DNA of 64,000 nucleotides from RBG-16-34-14 sp963798865 (GCA_963798865.1 CAWCVZ010000009.1:248001-312000); one strand, 5' to 3'. Numbered from the stretch's first letter, positions 8,636 to 18,390 are shown. Notes: generated by a model not told the origin, from the letters alone. A program made the numbers and translations.

Positions 8636-9709
8636 ATGACAGATCAGAAAATGAGAGGAAGAGGAGCGTCGTTTAATCCTCAAAACAGATTTGAAATACT
8701 TTCTGTTGAGGATTTTAATTTCGATGACTGGTCCGATCCAGAGGGACAAGGTTTGAAGAATCTGTCCACTGAATATTTTATAGATAATTCTAAAACCGTT
8801 ATTGCGAAAAATGAAAGTTATGATTTAGGATTTGATTATTCATTTAATCCTTACAGGGGATGTGAGCATGGATGTATTTATTGTTATGCAAGACCGAGTC
8901 ATGAATTTCTTGGCTTTTCTTCCGGAATTGATTTTGAAACAAAAATAATGATAAAGCCGAATGCAGCAAAGCTTCTTGAAAAGGAATTTCAGAAGAAAAA
9001 TTACAAACCTGATGTAATTATGTTTTCCGGAAATACTGATTGCTATCAGCCTATTGAAAGAAAATCAGGAATTACTAGGGAGGCATTAAAAATTTGTCTG
9101 AAATATTTTAATCCCGTTGCCTTGATAACCAAAAATGCTTTAATACAAAGAGATATAGATATTCTTAAAGAAATGTCTGCCTTAAAATTAGTTTCAGTTT
9201 CTCTTTCTATTACCAGCCTTGACAGGGATCTTGCAAGAAAAATGGAACCGAGAGCTTCTTCACCTGAAATGAGATTAAAAACAATTGAGGAACTTGCTAA
9301 AAATAATATACCCGTTGGAGTAAATCTTGCACCAATAATTCCAGGTTTAAATGATAAAGAAATTCCTGAAATACTTAAAGCGACATCTGAGACAGGGGCT
9401 TCGTTTGCCGGTTATATAATGTTAAGACTTCCATATTCCGTTAAAGATCTTTTTGTGGAATGGCTGAAAAGAGAATTTCCCTTAAGAGCAAATAAAGTTA
9501 TCAGCAGTATAAAATCTGTAAGAGGAGGAAAGCTTAATTCATCAGAATGGGGAGTGCGATTTAAAGGTGAAGGTGAGCTTGCAGATACAATAAAAAATCT
9601 TTTTAAGATAAGCTGCAGAAAATATGGACTAAATAAAAGAGATTTTAATCTTACCAGAAAACTTTTTAAGATCCCATCAAATGATAACCAATTAAAACTT
9701 TTTGCTTAG
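8636..9709 (+). CDS. PA0069/Rv2578c-family radical SAM protein
   Basis: 357 residues. 'YRGCEHGCIYCYARPSHE' holds the CX3CX2C cluster ligands (Cys76, Cys80, Cys83) that bind the radical-SAM 4Fe-4S cluster. 'RGRGASFNPQNRFE' near the start and 'EPRASSPEMRL', 'APIIPGLND' and 'RLPYSVKDLF' downstream are typical of the PA0069 family, distantly related to spore photoproduct lyase. The reaction and substrate of this family are not established; a DNA- or RNA-directed repair role is sometimes suggested. Cytosolic, and its cluster would depend on iron-sulfur assembly such as the SUF system at 42-48 kb. The ATG at 8636 is chosen because the conserved RGRG stretch begins six residues later. Confidence 0.85.
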   Translation: MTDQKMRGRGASFNPQNRFEILSVEDFNFDDWSDPEGQGLKNLSTEYFIDNSKTVIAKNESYDLGFDYSFNPYRGCEHGCIYCYARPSHEFLGFSSGIDFETKIMIKPNAAKLLEKEFQKKNYKPDVIMFSGNTDCYQPIERKSGITREALKICLKYFNPVALITKNALIQRDIDILKEMSALKLVSVSLSITSLDRDLARKMEPRASSPEMRLKTIEELAKNNIPVGVNLAPIIPGLNDKEIPEILKATSETGASFAGYIMLRLPYSVKDLFVEWLKREFPLRANKVISSIKSVRGGKLNSSEWGVRFKGEGELADTIKNLFKISCRKYGLNKRDFNLTRKLFKIPSNDNQLKLFA

Positions 9710-9781
9710 ACTGGTAAATAAATTTTCCTTATTTTAAGCAACCAATAATTTTATTTAACATCTAACTCATAAAAATTCAAT

Positions 9782-10000
9782 ATGGCAAAAAAAATATCAA
9801 ATAAGAAAGAAAGACAGATTGGAAAAACAAAAATTGAGAAAAAACATCTCATTGATCCCAGGTATAAAAATGCTTTCTGGACAACTGTAGTACTGATTAT
9901 TCTATTAATCTTCTTTATAGTTAATAATACCCGTAAAGAAGCGGAAAGAGGCCCATATCCTCCAAACTATAACGGTCCGAAAGTTGAAATCCGAAAGTAG
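9782..10000 (+). CDS. Small single-span membrane protein
   Basis: 72 residues. A very basic N-terminus (about 25 residues, many Lys) precedes one membrane helix ('FWTTVVLIILLIFFIVNN') and a short Pro/Gly-rich tail ending in 'YPPNYNGPKVEIRK'. The positive-inside rule puts the N-terminus in the cytoplasm. It ends 3 nt before the TlpA-like gene, so the two are probably cotranscribed, and a role near redox or cytochrome maturation is possible but unproven. Family not recognised. Confidence 0.6.
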   Translation: MAKKISNKKERQIGKTKIEKKHLIDPRYKNAFWTTVVLIILLIFFIVNNTRKEAERGPYPPNYNGPKVEIRK

Positions 10001-10003
10001 AGA

Positions 10004-10574
10004 ATGAAAATTTTAATAAATAAAAAAGGAATCATAAAAGTGACCAGATATTTTATATTAGTAATATTCACTATCGTATCACTGAATATTTTTGGCTGCA
10101 GCAAACAAAATAATGAACCCGAAAAAAATCAGGCGATCAATAATTCAATTCAGGAAAAAAGCAAAGCACCTGCTTTTACTTTGACCAGTACAGATGGGAA
10201 AAAAATTTAATCTTGCTGATTATAAAGGAAAAGTTGTTATACTTGATTTCTGGGCAACCTGGTGCGGGCCATGCAGGGAAGGTATTCCGGATTTAATTTC
10301 CATTCAGGAAAATTATAAAGGAAAAGTTGTTGTTATCGGAATCTCCCTCGATGATGAGAGAACAAAAGAAAATATTGTTCCTTTTATGAAAGAGTATGGA
10401 ATTAATTATCCAATCGTTTTTGGTGACTCAGAAGTTCTTACAAATTATGGCGGAATAAATGCTATACCAACCAGCTTTATTATAGATCAAAAAGGAAATA
10501 TTGTTGATAAAAATATTGGATTAGTTTCTAAGGAAATATTTCTTAACAAGATTAAAGGCTTATTGGGTTCTTAA
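10004..10574 (+). CDS. TlpA/ResA-type thioredoxin-fold lipoprotein (frame disrupted +1 in an A7 run)
   Basis: Composite of 189 residues. Frame one (10004 to the stop at 10208-10210) encodes a lipoprotein signal ending in 'IFGC' and the start of the thioredoxin fold ('APAFTLTSTDGKK'). Frame two, open from 10194, continues 'KKFNLADYKGKVVILDFWAT' with the redox motif WCGPC and the cis-Pro strand 'NAIPTSFIIDQKG'. Removing one A from the A7 tract at 10199-10205 joins them exactly. Family members are periplasmic, lipid-anchored reductants for cytochrome c maturation or other thiol partners. The break is at the longest A run of the gene, which fits a one-base homopolymer error or mutation; an independent start at the second frame's ATG would lack export and the first strand. 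It may share a transcript with the small membrane protein before it. Confidence 0.8.
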
Positions 10575-10796
10575 TCATTTTCTAAAAAGATAAATTATTA
10601 AGCTGATTAACAGACTTAATAATATTGATGTAACTATAGGAAAGTAAAAAGTAAAATTTTTTTTCTTTATATAAATATCTCCCTGCAGCTTACCCAGGAA
10701 AGGAATTTTATCTCCGAACAGGAAAAGACCCCCAAGAATTAAAATAAAAATTCCTGCAAAAATTAAAAATTTACCTGCCTGCTGAAATTCAGACAT
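10575..10796 (-). CDS. DUF2905-type small membrane protein
   Basis: 73 residues with two hydrophobic helices (about 9-27 and 52-70) joined by a loop containing 'GDKIPFLGKLQGDIYIKKKN'. The loop pattern (GRLPGDI-like, here GKLQGDI, then basic and aromatic residues) is characteristic of the DUF2905 family, whose function is unknown. It is convergent with the TlpA-like gene, ending one base past that gene's stop. No terminator hairpin is visible between them. Confidence 0.75.
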   Translation of the reverse strand: MSEFQQAGKFLIFAGIFILILGGLFLFGDKIPFLGKLQGDIYIKKKNFTFYFPIVTSILLSLLISLIIYLFRK

Positions 10797-10965
10797 AAAT
10801 TATTCTAATGATTTTTTTTCAATAATTTAAAATAAATCTATAATGATAAATTGGTTTAATCAATAGAAATAAAATAATTGTGATTTTATTAAGAGAAAGC
10901 GATTTGATAAAATAATTTTTATAAAAGAAATTAAAATTTCATTCTAAAGAATATTAAGAATGAAA

Positions 10966-12003
10966 TCAGATCCCTTTTCTTAAAAACCTTGGCTCCTCAA
11001 GAGTAAGTATTAACGAAATTCTATGTGTATCAGGAAGCCTGTCTAATTCGGCATAACTAAATCTTGCAAAGGAATAATCAATATTAAGTTTTGGGAGCTT
11101 TACACCAGCACCAACGGTAAACTGTTTTACATCATTATAACCGCCGCGGATAGAGAAAAGATTATTAAAAGTATATTCAAGCCCGGCATGAGTATCAAAA
11201 CTTATTGGTCCTAAACTTCCATATGCAGAAGATCTCCGGTTTTCAAAACGAACATCCATATCAAATGCCGGAGTAATTGTTCCTCCAAGGATGTTAAGCA
11301 TATAAGCAACACCTAATTTTGCTGTGGGGGAAACTAACTCATTGCGTCCGGTACTCCATGCAACAAGAGTAGTTGTAACGTCCTGTATATTCACTCCAAG
11401 ATAAAGACTTTCAATTGGCTTATATAAAGCTCCAACATCAAAGCCAATCCCTGTAGCACCGTATTCAGCAATATCCCTTCTAATTATTTTAACGTTTGCA
11501 CCCCAGTAGAAATTTTCGGAATGTCTCTTAGCGAATGAAAGATAAAAAACCCAATCCTGGTCACTGAATTCAGTAATCTTACTAATATCAAGCCGGTCAC
11601 CGGTTGTAATATCAAGTTTGCCGTCTCCATTAGCATCATAAAGTGCATTTCTTGTATCGCTAATTCCATCAATGCCCAATCGTACTGCACTTATTCCAAA
11701 AGTCATATCAGAACCAAATGGAATTGCTACTGATCCATAATCATAATTTACAAGGTTACCAAAATGTTCTGCATGCATCAAAGCGATTTGAGGATAGTTG
11801 AGATTTCCAAGTCCTGCCGGATTATAATAAGCAGCTGTAATATCATTAGCAACTGCTGTAAAAGCTCCACCCATTCCAAGAGGTCTTCCGCCAACACCAA
11901 TTGACATAAACTCACCAGCATATTTACCAAAAACAGTTTGAGCATTTATTTGTGGGATTAATAGAAATGTTAGAGCAGCAATAAACAGGAACTTTTTCAA
12001 CAT
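10966..12003 (-). CDS. PorV/PorQ-family outer-membrane protein
   Basis: 345 residues with a signal peptide ending 'LIPQINAQ'. The mature start 'GEFMSIGVGGRPLGMGGAFT' followed by 'ANDITAAYYNPAGL' is the hallmark of the PorV/PorQ (UPF0164) beta-barrel family, related to FadL. The rest alternates barrel strands ('WGANVKIIRRDIAEYGATG', 'YLGVNIQDVT') and ends in hydrophobic strands. In T9SS-bearing bacteria, PorV shuttles cargo from the translocon to the attachment complex. This copy and the one at 33734-34723 are paralogs, and which, if either, serves T9SS cannot be told. It stands alone: 169 nt of AT-rich sequence separates it from the DUF2905 gene. Confidence 0.8.
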   Translation of the reverse strand: MLKKFLFIAALTFLLIPQINAQTVFGKYAGEFMSIGVGGRPLGMGGAFTAVANDITAAYYNPAGLGNLNYPQIALMHAEHFGNLVNYDYGSVAIPFGSDMTFGISAVRLGIDGISDTRNALYDANGDGKLDITTGDRLDISKITEFSDQDWVFYLSFAKRHSENFYWGANVKIIRRDIAEYGATGIGFDVGALYKPIESLYLGVNIQDVTTTLVAWSTGRNELVSPTAKLGVAYMLNILGGTITPAFDMDVRFENRRSSAYGSLGPISFDTHAGLEYTFNNLFSIRGGYNDVKQFTVGAGVKLPKLNIDYSFARFSYAELDRLPDTHRISLILTLEEPRFLRKGI

Positions 12004-12139
12004 TAAAACTCCGTAGTTAACCTTGTTATTTAAGTAAAACGTGACTCAAAATTGAGATTTTGATATTTGAAAGTCAAGGCTAAATTCGGGGAGATGAAAG
12101 TTTATCGGAATCTTAATATTAAATGTTTCTCAAAGTAAA

Positions 12140-12893
12140 TTATTTATTTGCTTTTCCTTGTGCTGCTACTGCCTTTGCAGCTTTTTCAATTTCTTCCGGA
12201 TCTCCTAGATAATAATTTTTAATTGGTTTTAAATCATTAGTTAATTCATATACGAAGGGGAATACCGGTTGGAATATTTAGCTCCACTATTTCTGATTCA
12301 GCTATATTATCAAGATACTTTACCAATGCTCTTAGACTATTTCCATGTGCGGCAATTATAACTCTCTTACCGGATTTAACTGTTGGGGCAATTGTTTTTT
12401 GCCAGTAAGGAACGAACCTGTTGACGGTATCTTTCAAACACTCAGTTAATGGAAGTTCGCCGGCAGTTAGCTCATTATATCGCGGATCTTTTCCCGGAAA
12501 TCTTTCATCATTTTTTTCTAATGCGGGAGGCTGGATATCGTAACTTCTTCTCCAGATTTTCACCTGGTCATCGCCGAATTTTTTTGCAGTTTCAGCTTTG
12601 TTTAATCCCTGCAAAGCACCATAATGTCGTTCATTTAATCTCCAATTCCTGATAACAGGGATCCACATCAGATCCATTTCATCAAGTACAATCCATAAAG
12701 TTCTTATAGCTCGTTTCAAAACAGAAGTGTATGCAATATCAAAATGAAAACCTTCTTTTTTCAATATCTGTCCTGCTTTTTTTGCTTCCTCTTTTCCTTT
12801 TTCTGAAAGATCAACATCTGTCCAACCGGTAAACCTGTTTTCTTTATTCCAGCTGCTTTCCCCATGTCTAAGTAAAATCACTTTATACATCAT
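12140..12893 (-). CDS. gpmA: 2,3-bisphosphoglycerate-dependent phosphoglycerate mutase (frame disrupted +1 at about 12254)
   Basis: Interconverts 3- and 2-phosphoglycerate in glycolysis. The phosphohistidine motif 'LLRHGESSWN' (His10), 'LNERHYGALQGLNK' and 'AAHGNSLRALVKYL' are intact. The 0 frame stops early at 12246, right after 'IPTGIPL'. Reading past it with one base fewer (the G at 12254 on the plus strand appears extra) continues 'VYELTNDLKPIKNYYLGDP' to a stop at 12140-12142. That restores the normal length of about 250 residues and the standard gpmA C-terminus. The C-terminal tail helps close the active site, so the truncated product would probably be impaired. A sequencing or assembly indel is the simplest reading. 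Monocistronic between the PorV-like gene and nhaA. Confidence 0.9.
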
Positions 12894-12957
12894 TGCTCCG
12901 TATCAAAAAAAATTTGTTTAGTTAAAATATAAAGGATGTAATTTTATTTCCATGTCA

Positions 12958-14292
12958 TTAAACATGATCATAAGGTTTTAATGAATTTTTAAGTGCAATA
13001 AAGCCAATTACTCCTGAGATAAGTGAGGCTGCAAGAATTCCGATTTTCGAAACATCTAATAAAGCCGCATCGGAAAAAGCTAGATTAGCAATGAACAGTG
13101 ACATTGTGAATCCTATTCCGCATAAAATTGCTGCGGCATAAATTTTACTCCAGCTTGTTCCATCTGGTTTTGAAGCAACTCCAAGTTTTATCGCGAGCCA
13201 CGTAAAAATAAAAATGCCGAATTGTTTACCTAAAAATAAACCTGCGATAATTCCTGCGCTTATTGAGTTTGTTAAAGATGAGATCAAATCTCCTTCGAAG
13301 GAAACACCGGCATTTACTAAAGCAAATAAAGGCATAATTAAAAATGTAACCCAGGGGTGAAGCATGTTTTCAAATCTGGAAAGCGGAGTCATTACCTTAA
13401 TGCTGTTTTTTTCAAGTGACTGAGCAGCAACAAGTCTTTCTTCATTTGTAAGAGTGCTTTCTACTTCTTCCCCTGCTCTATCAAAATCATCAAGAAGTTT
13501 TTTTCCTTCTTCCATAAATTCCAGGGAATTAATTCTTGACGAAGCGGGAATAGTAAATGCAAGAACTACTCCTGCCACTGTTGCGTGTACACCCGAAAAA
13601 AGAAATGCCAGCCATAGACCAATACCCAGTATTATATAAATAAGAAGATTTTTAATCCCTGATAAATTTGCAATGATTAATAAAAGAATAAATCCTGCAC
13701 CAATGATCAGGCTAAGAAATGAAATATCTGATGTATAGAAAATTGCAATAACCAGAACTGCACCTATATCATCTGCAATGGCTAGTGCAATAACAAAAAC
13801 TTTTAATCCGATAGGAACACGTGAACCGAGTAATGCAAGTATACCGATTACAAATGCAATATCTGTTGCCATTGGAATCCCCCATCCCGCAGAGCCTTCT
13901 TTACCAAGATTGAAATATGTATAAAATAAAGCAGGGAATAACATTCCTCCTAAAGCACCTGCAATTGGCAGAGCTGCCTGTTTAGCTGTGGAAAGCTCAC
14001 CAACCATAAATTCTCTTTTAATTTCAAGACCAACGACAAAAAAGAAAATTGCCATCAGTCCATCATTTACCCAGTGATGAAGCGAATAACTTAGATGAGA
14101 ATTTCCAAACTGTATTGAAATATTTGTATGCCAGAGATGAAAGTAACTTTCAGAAAATGGCAGGTTAGCCCAGAGAAGCGCAACGAAAGTACAAATAAGT
14201 AATAATATTCCGCCTGATGCTTCTGTGTGTAAGAATGCCTGGAAAGGATGAATAAATTTTTCAATCGGAGTTTTCTTTTCAGTTATAATCAT
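12958..14292 (-). CDS. nhaA: Na+/H+ antiporter NhaA
   Basis: 444 residues, about twelve membrane spans. The conserved adjacent aspartates of the ion site are visible in 'IALAIADDIGAVLVIAIFY', with 'ATDIAFVIGILALLGSRVP' before it and 'VNDGLMAIFFFVVGLEIKRE' near the N-terminus. The protein exchanges cytoplasmic Na+ for external protons. It is longer than the E. coli form because of a hydrophilic insertion (about 245-290, 'EEGKKLLDDFDRAGEEVE' and following) seen in many other NhaA proteins. It lies 64 nt upstream of gpmA on the same strand. No 5' leader structure is obvious. Confidence 0.92.
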   Translation of the reverse strand: MIITEKKTPIEKFIHPFQAFLHTEASGGILLLICTFVALLWANLPFSESYFHLWHTNISIQFGNSHLSYSLHHWVNDGLMAIFFFVVGLEIKREFMVGELSTAKQAALPIAGALGGMLFPALFYTYFNLGKEGSAGWGIPMATDIAFVIGILALLGSRVPIGLKVFVIALAIADDIGAVLVIAIFYTSDISFLSLIIGAGFILLLIIANLSGIKNLLIYIILGIGLWLAFLFSGVHATVAGVVLAFTIPASSRINSLEFMEEGKKLLDDFDRAGEEVESTLTNEERLVAAQSLEKNSIKVMTPLSRFENMLHPWVTFLIMPLFALVNAGVSFEGDLISSLTNSISAGIIAGLFLGKQFGIFIFTWLAIKLGVASKPDGTSWSKIYAAAILCGIGFTMSLFIANLAFSDAALLDVSKIGILAASLISGVIGFIALKNSLKPYDHV

Positions 14293-14352
14293 TATCCCTT
14301 CAGATTAAAATCTTAAAAAATTTGAAATTATAATAAAGATTTTAGATAAGAA

Positions 14353-14628
14353 TCAAAAATTGCTGACGGAATAATTTATTCTAAAACTATAAAAAGAATC
14401 AAATAAATTATGTAAAGGAAAAAAATGATTGAATACACTAAGTAGAGCTTTGCGAGTATTATTGCTTGTAGGATTATAAATTTCATGTCTTGTCAGCCGT
14501 TCTTTAATTTCCCTGAATGCAGTGAGACCATATTTCCCCGGAGTTTTATTATCCAGCTTGGAAATAGAATAAGTTAATAATCCTGAAATAAAAGATAGCA
14601 GAAGCAGTATAATAATCTTTAATATCAT
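14353..14628 (-). CDS. Small protein with one N-terminal membrane helix
   Basis: 91 residues: a strong hydrophobic helix (about 2-23, 'ILKIIILLLLSFISGLLTYS') followed by a soluble segment with basic and aromatic residues and 'RKALLSVFNHFFPLHNLFD'. Family not recognised. It sits between dinB and nhaA on the same strand, 60 nt from nhaA. Coding status rests on the open frame, the good membrane helix and the position within a run of minus-strand genes, so it is tentative. Confidence 0.45.
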   Translation of the reverse strand: MILKIIILLLLSFISGLLTYSISKLDNKTPGKYGLTAFREIKERLTRHEIYNPTSNNTRKALLSVFNHFFPLHNLFDSFYSFRINYSVSNF

Positions 14629-14686
14629 ATAATTTTAATTTATACTGATTCAATAATAATTAAGGTCTTCTCAATCACTCAATTGC

Positions 14687-15160
14687 TTAACCCCAATCGC
14701 CAAGTGTTTTTCTTGTTTGTATTATTTGTGCAGTATGATAAGAATTATGATCTATTACAATTAATATTTCTCTTAAGTAAGTATGATTTTTTGTGTGAGG
14801 AATAATTGAAGTAAGATCTATACTTTTATCATTCACAAGATTAACCAGCTTCTGCAAATCACTTTTAAACTTTGAAATTGAATTATTCCAATCATCATTG
14901 GATATATTATCTTTTTTATCCGGCCAATGACCTTCAGGCCAGGATGGTGAAACCCAATTTGGATCAAGTATATATTGTAATATATCTTCCTGTGTAATTA
15001 TTATATGCTGCAGTGATTCCCAAACAGAATGTATCTCTGGTGATGGTCGTTTAGTACGGTTTACCGGTTTCAGGTTTTTCAATGCTGATTCAAGAGAAAC
15101 ATGAGCCTGCTCTTTGGTGAGCGCATTGACTAAACTCTCTCTGAAAATATTTTCATTCAT
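14687..15160 (-). CDS. DinB-like four-helix-bundle protein
   Basis: 157 residues. The pattern with 'VWESLQHIIITQEDILQYIL' early, 'SKFKSDLQKLVNLVND' in the middle and 'REILIVIDHNSYHTAQIIQ' near the end places histidines on separate helices, as in the DinB/YfiT metal-binding fold (bacillithiol or mycothiol transferase-like superfamily). Family proteins are often thiol transferases or stress proteins; the substrate here is unknown. It is downstream of the ABC export operon (26 nt after the last permease) and might be its last gene. A purine-rich GGAGG is visible just upstream of the start. Confidence 0.75.
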   Translation of the reverse strand: MNENIFRESLVNALTKEQAHVSLESALKNLKPVNRTKRPSPEIHSVWESLQHIIITQEDILQYILDPNWVSPSWPEGHWPDKKDNISNDDWNNSISKFKSDLQKLVNLVNDKSIDLTSIIPHTKNHTYLREILIVIDHNSYHTAQIIQTRKTLGDWG

Positions 15161-15186
15161 TTTCGAACCTCCTTTTTTTATTTGTA

Positions 15187-16323
15187 TTACTCCAATCTTT
15201 TTCTAAATCTTAAAGAACTTAAAGTAAGTATAAAAATTCCAATTCCAAGTAAAGCTAACGTTTCGGGAAGAAGCTGCATCAGCCCATCTCCTTTTAAAAC
15301 CACACTTCTTAAAATTGTAATGTAATACCTAAGTGGAATTAAGTAAGTAACCGGCTGTATCCATCCGGGCATATTTTCAATCGGGAATGCAAAACCTGAA
15401 AGAAAATTCATCGGCATAAGAATCCCGAACATTGCAACCATCATAGCCTGCTGCTGGGTTTTTGAAATTGTAGATACAAATAATCCTAATCCTAACGACG
15501 ACAAAACGTAAATTAGAGATGCAAACATAAGGTACAAAAAATCACCGCGGACCGGTATTCCAAACCAGAAGACCATAACACTCATAACAAGAAGCACATC
15601 AAAAAAACCTAAAATTACAAAGGGAATAATTTTACCAATAATAAGTTGATAAGGTTTTATTGGCGTAACAATAAGTTGTTCAAGTGTTCCTATTTCCCTT
15701 TCTTTTACAATTCCCATTGCCATAAGGACGGTTGTAATTACGGTTAATAGTAAACCCATAATACCAGGCACCATAAAGTTTCTGGTTTTAAGATCTGGAT
15801 TGTACCATACTCTTAGCTCGGGAGTTACTATTCCCGACAATGATCTTGATGATGATAAACCGGTTTTGTCGCTGTTCTTTAAAAGAATATTTTGAGAATA
15901 GTTTGAAACAATTCCGCTTGCATATCCAAACGCTATCGAGGTTTTATTTCCATCTGATCCATCAAATATTGCCTGTATATCAACCTGTTCATTGCGGTTC
16001 AGTTTTTTTTCAAAGTCGTCGGGAATAACTAATGCCCAGAGAACTTCTCCTTTGTTTATTAGGTCTGTGAGTTCGGTATAACTATCAACATATTTCTTAA
16101 TCGTAAAGTAACCAGAACGTTCAAATTTTTCTATAAGATCCCTGCTGGTTACTGTTTTATCCTGATCATATATAACCGTATTAATATTATTCACATCGAG
16201 GGTGGCAGCATAACCTAAAAGTATTAGCTGAAGGACCGGAGCCATAAAAACTATTGCAAATAACCTGGGATCTCTTTTTAATTGTAAAAATTCTTTTTTG
16301 ATAATATGTAATATGGTTTTCAT
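15187..16323 (-). CDS. ABC-2 type export permease (YbhR/YbhS-like), second of a pair
   Basis: 378 residues. One N-terminal span ('LFAIVFMAPVLQLILLGYA') is followed by a large extracytoplasmic domain (about 45-180), then five spans in the C-terminal half. 'MAMGIVKEREIGTLEQLIVT' between spans is the classic ABC-2 motif (EREKGTxEQL). This is the YhhJ/YbhR/YbhS architecture: a transmembrane subunit of a drug or lipid exporter working with the YbhF-type ATPases and the HlyD-type adaptor upstream. It is the last exporter gene, 11 nt after its paralog. Confidence 0.9.
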   Translation of the reverse strand: MKTILHIIKKEFLQLKRDPRLFAIVFMAPVLQLILLGYAATLDVNNINTVIYDQDKTVTSRDLIEKFERSGYFTIKKYVDSYTELTDLINKGEVLWALVIPDDFEKKLNRNEQVDIQAIFDGSDGNKTSIAFGYASGIVSNYSQNILLKNSDKTGLSSSRSLSGIVTPELRVWYNPDLKTRNFMVPGIMGLLLTVITTVLMAMGIVKEREIGTLEQLIVTPIKPYQLIIGKIIPFVILGFFDVLLVMSVMVFWFGIPVRGDFLYLMFASLIYVLSSLGLGLFVSTISKTQQQAMMVAMFGILMPMNFLSGFAFPIENMPGWIQPVTYLIPLRYYITILRSVVLKGDGLMQLLPETLALLGIGIFILTLSSLRFRKRLE

Positions 16324-16334
16324 GTTTTTTGCTT

Positions 16335-17465
16335 CTAAGCAATTTTGTTTTTCATATTTATTATTGTTGATGCTGTTAAAAAGAAAGCTGAAAATAGTAA
16401 TAAATAAATTATCTGCATCCAGAATGCTTCTAAACCAACTCCTTTAAGTAAAATATCTCTTAAAATAATTATATAAAATTTAACCGGTGTTATATTTGTT
16501 AATATTTGAATTACCGGGGGCATACTCTCAATCGGGTAAATAAATCCCGACAAAATGAAAGATGGCAGTAATGAAATCATGGTTGAAATCTGGAAAGCAA
16601 CCTGCTGAGTATCAGAAATTGATGAAACTAAAATTCCAAGGTTAAGAGTAGCAAAAAGAAAAATTAAAGTTGATATAAACAATAGAATGATATTTCCTTT
16701 TATGGGCATCCCGAATAAAATATAACCTGCAATCAGAATAACAGAAGCAATAAACAGAGCGATAACCGTATAGGGAAGAGTTTTCCCAACAAGCAATTCC
16801 AGTGAAGACAACGGAGATACATTTATTTGTTCAATGGTGCCTCGTTCTTTTTCTCTTACGAGAGATAAGGAGATTGAAACCACTGCAGTTATTATCAGTA
16901 TCATTGAGATTAAACCCGGGATCAGGAATAATGTGGAATTTAAATCGGGGTTAAACCAAAAACGCGGTTCAAGGTTTATGGGGATATACGGTTCTCTTCC
17001 TCTTACAGCTAGCGCTTCCTGAGTTATCTTTTGTGAAAATGTTGCAGTTGCTATATTCATGTAATTTGCAACTACAGAAGCTGTATTGGCAAGAATTCCT
17101 TCCACAAGAATTTGAACTTTTGCTTCTTTGTTTGAATTAATATTTCGTGAAAGATCTTCCGGGATAACAATAACTACCTGGGCTTCCCCGCGATCAAGAA
17201 CCTCCCTAATTTGTCCTTCGGAATTTAAGCTGCCTAAGTAATCAAAATAATTTGAACTTGTAAGCCGGTTAATAAAATCGCGGCTGTAATCCGATTTATC
17301 CCTATCATAAACAAACATTTGTATATGGTGAACATCAAAACTGATTGCATAACCAAACAACACAAGAAGTATCAGCGGGAAAACAAAAAGAACATATAAC
17401 ATTCTAGTATCACGTTTTAACTGTCTAACTTCCTTTTTTGCAATTGCTAAAATTCTTGTTAACAT
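16335..17465 (-). CDS. ABC-2 type export permease (YbhR/YbhS-like), first of a pair
   Basis: 376 residues, paralog of the following gene with the same topology: N-terminal span 'MLYVLFVFPLILLVLFGYA', an extracytoplasmic domain to about 175, then five spans, and 'SLVREKERGTIEQINVSPL' as the ABC-2 motif. Two different permeases with two different ATPases suggests a heterodimeric exporter. It is 1 nt downstream of the second ATPase gene, which implies tight translational coupling. Confidence 0.9.
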   Translation of the reverse strand: MLTRILAIAKKEVRQLKRDTRMLYVLFVFPLILLVLFGYAISFDVHHIQMFVYDRDKSDYSRDFINRLTSSNYFDYLGSLNSEGQIREVLDRGEAQVVIVIPEDLSRNINSNKEAKVQILVEGILANTASVVANYMNIATATFSQKITQEALAVRGREPYIPINLEPRFWFNPDLNSTLFLIPGLISMILIITAVVSISLSLVREKERGTIEQINVSPLSSLELLVGKTLPYTVIALFIASVILIAGYILFGMPIKGNIILLFISTLIFLFATLNLGILVSSISDTQQVAFQISTMISLLPSFILSGFIYPIESMPPVIQILTNITPVKFYIIILRDILLKGVGLEAFWMQIIYLLLFSAFFLTASTIINMKNKIA

Positions 17466-17466
17466 T

Positions 17467-18390
17467 TTAATAAGTCTTTTCTAGAAGATGAATGAAAACA
17501 TCTTCAAGTGTAGGAACAATTTTATCAATCCTTTTAACATTAATTGAATTCCTGTTCAGTACATTTTTAACCTGTTCCTCATTTTTATATTTATCATTTA
17601 CAATAATATGAATCTGATTTCCGAAGATCGAAGTCTCATCAACAAACTCTTCTTTTTCCAGAATTTCCATTGCTGTTACTACTTTTTCACATTCTATTTC
17701 AAGGATTGTATTCTTGAGATAATTCGTCTTAAGCTCTTTTGAAGCTCCTTCAGCAATTAGTTTTCCTGCGTTAATAAGAATAATATTATTGCAGAATTCA
17801 GCTTCTTCAAGATAATGTGTGGTTACAAGTATAGTGGTTCCCTGGGCAGAAAGTTCATTAATTAAATCCCAGAAGTTTCTCCGAGAAATCGGATCAACAC
17901 CGCTTGTAGGTTCATCGAGAAAAACAATACCCGGCTGGTGAATAACTGCTGTACCAAGAGCCAGTCTTTGTTTTATACCGCCGGGAAGAGAACCGGTTAA
18001 TATCTTTTCCTGTCCAATAAGATTTGCGGTTTTTAAAACCCATTGCTTTCTTTCTTTAAATTTATCCCCTTCAAGTCCATATACTCCGCCGAAGAAATTA
18101 ATATTTTCTTCAACTGTTAGATCATTGTAAAGAGAAAACCTCTGAGACATATAACCTATATGCTGCTTAACTTTGTCAGGCTCATTTTTCACACTGAAAC
18201 CTCCGACGAGAGCATCACCAGAAGTTGGTTCAAGTATTCCGCAAAGCATTTTTATTGCTGTGGATTTACCAGCTCCATTCGCACCGAGAAACCCGAATAT
18301 CTCTCCTTTCCTAACACTAAAGGAGATACTATCTACGGCTGTAAAACTTCCGAATTTTTTTGAAAGATTATTTACTTCGATGCTATTCAT
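17467..18390 (-). CDS. ABC transporter ATPase, second of a pair (degenerate signature)
   Basis: 307 residues. Walker A is GANGAGKST, Walker B is 'IVFLDEPTSGVDP', the Q-loop is 'IGYMSQRFSLYNDLTVEEN' and the H-loop is 'LVTTHYLEEAE'. The signature reads LPGGIKQ instead of LSGGQ/LSGGM, so Ser is replaced by Pro. That suggests this subunit may contribute a weaker ATP site in a heterodimer with the neighbouring canonical ATPase. The C-terminal about 80 residues form the domain seen in multidrug-type (CcmA/YbhF) ATPases. It energises the two ABC-2 permeases downstream. The gap to the preceding ATPase gene is 5 nt. Confidence 0.9.
   Translation of the reverse strand: MNSIEVNNLSKKFGSFTAVDSISFSVRKGEIFGFLGANGAGKSTAIKMLCGILEPTSGDALVGGFSVKNEPDKVKQHIGYMSQRFSLYNDLTVEENINFFGGVYGLEGDKFKERKQWVLKTANLIGQEKILTGSLPGGIKQRLALGTAVIHQPGIVFLDEPTSGVDPISRRNFWDLINELSAQGTTILVTTHYLEEAEFCNNIILINAGKLIAEGASKELKTNYLKNTILEIECEKVVTAMEILEKEEFVDETSIFGNQIHIIVNDKYKNEEQVKNVLNRNSINVKRIDKIVPTLEDVFIHLLEKTY

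Noticed and set aside
12245..12260. A prfB-like programmed +1 frameshift in gpmA
   Set aside because: There is no stop codon at the slip position and no upstream Shine-Dalgarno-like stimulator. An extra base is simpler.
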